From the NCBI GenBank assembly GCA_023434855.1, contig JAEYSJ010000174.1, positions 1 through 21,634 of the forward strand: a stretch of DNA of 21,634 bases. Reading direction: 5' to 3'. Numbering within the stretch: position 1 is the first letter of the stretch; every line of letters begins with the position of its first letter. This stretch comes from Bacillota bacterium. GTDB taxonomy: Bacteria > Bacillota_C > Negativicutes > JAEYSJ01. This document shows, piece after piece, positions 21,345 through 21,634 of this stretch. The position numbers and the translations under genes are program-made. A model generated the notes under the pieces. That model saw only the letters and a program-made list of their open reading frames with translations. It searched no databases and was not told where the DNA came from.

Positions 21345-21504
21345 ACTTTCAAAAATTCGTTTTCTCCTATCACAAACAAATAAATGTTAACATATTATGT
21401 ATTATGACTGGAAGTAAATCGCGGAACCGGTCCCGCAACTTACAAATACAAATACTTACCGAGGAAACGGCTAGGAAGCACCTGAGTATTTAAAGGAACA
21501 GATT

Positions 21505-21540
21505 ATGAAAGGTTGGGCTGATTATGAATGTATTCAGTAA
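21505..21540 (+). CDS. Possible 11-codon leader ORF (MKGWADYECIQ)
   Basis: It is preceded by AAAGGA about 7 bases before the ATG and overlaps the first codons of the next ORF (stop 21538-21540; next ATG 21524). The layout recalls the leader ORF before the radical SAM gene. It could be chance. Confidence 0.25.
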   Translation: MKGWADYECIQ

Positions 21541-21634
21541 AATCCAAAAATTAATAACACATGTACACCAAAATGAACTCTTATATAAAGGAAAGGTGTA
21601 TAAAGCTGGAGCTATTCGCGAGATACCTTTGAAG
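21524..21634 (+). CDS. N-terminal part of an unidentified protein (runs off the window)
   Basis: An open frame of 37 codons runs to the right edge, starting MNVFSKIQKLITHVHQNELL and continuing YKGKVYKAGAIREIPLK. GAAAGG about 11 bases upstream is a moderate ribosome site. No family is recognised from this short piece, and there is no signal peptide. The start could also lie further downstream outside the window. Confidence 0.4.
   Translation, partial: MNVFSKIQKLITHVHQNELLYKGKVYKAGAIREIPLK

Overview
The window looks like a chromosomal stretch from a diderm Firmicute of the Negativicutes (Sporomusa/Pelosinus-like). This is inferred, not proven. It carries outer-membrane and secretion genes (a TonB-dependent receptor, a secretin, an RTX protein, the end of a filamentous-hemagglutinin-like exoprotein). 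It also has strong Firmicute-type AGGAGG ribosome sites and an oxygen-sensitive 2-hydroxyacyl-CoA-dehydratase-type module. Base composition is mosaic: roughly 1-5 kb, the RTX gene and the secretin are GC-rich, while about 12-19 kb is AT-rich.

Left part (1-9.6 kb), cell surface and secretion. In order there is the tail of a large surface exoprotein (+), a TonB-dependent receptor with a perfect terminator (+), and a REP-like palindrome. Then come three tandem copies of a PstS-like periplasmic binding protein gene on the minus strand: one broken by a single TGA, one reduced to a C-terminal scrap, one intact. A short all-repeat RTX protein follows (minus). The RTX gene and the intact pstS-like gene are each preceded by a diverged copy of the same roughly 200-bp leader, which has a TATAAT box and a possible conserved RNA fold; part of a third copy sits inverted inside the decayed pstS scrap. 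Next is a decayed secretin C-terminus, a secreted protein of unknown function, and an intact short orphan secretin.

Middle part (9.7-16.4 kb), a regulated redox module. A cysteine-rich MarR regulator has a strong promoter overlapped by a TTGC-N5-GCAA dyad, and the same dyad core lies before the next gene, a radical SAM enzyme of the MJ0619/TrsS type. That enzyme's start codon overlaps an 11-codon leader ORF. After a structured intergenic region comes a frameshifted remnant of a TudS-like gene. A three-gene unit follows: a winged-helix/ferredoxin hybrid, a 2-hydroxyacyl-CoA dehydratase/double-cubane-type protein, and a fused dehydratase-domain/ATPase activase. Together these look like an ATP-driven low-potential electron injection system; its substrate cannot be read from the sequence.

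Right part (16.5-21.6 kb), accessory genes and fossils. It holds an FMN split-barrel protein, a back-to-back junction of a serine hydrolase fragment and an IS110-type transposase fragment, a Tam-like methyltransferase, and an orphan serine recombinase with a res-like 28-bp dyad over its promoter. It ends with a small gene split by an in-frame TAA, an FMN-binding glutamate-synthase-family protein, a long palindrome, and the start of an unidentified gene running off the edge.

No tRNA, rRNA or CRISPR array was seen. All family assignments come from reading motifs in the translations, without database searches.
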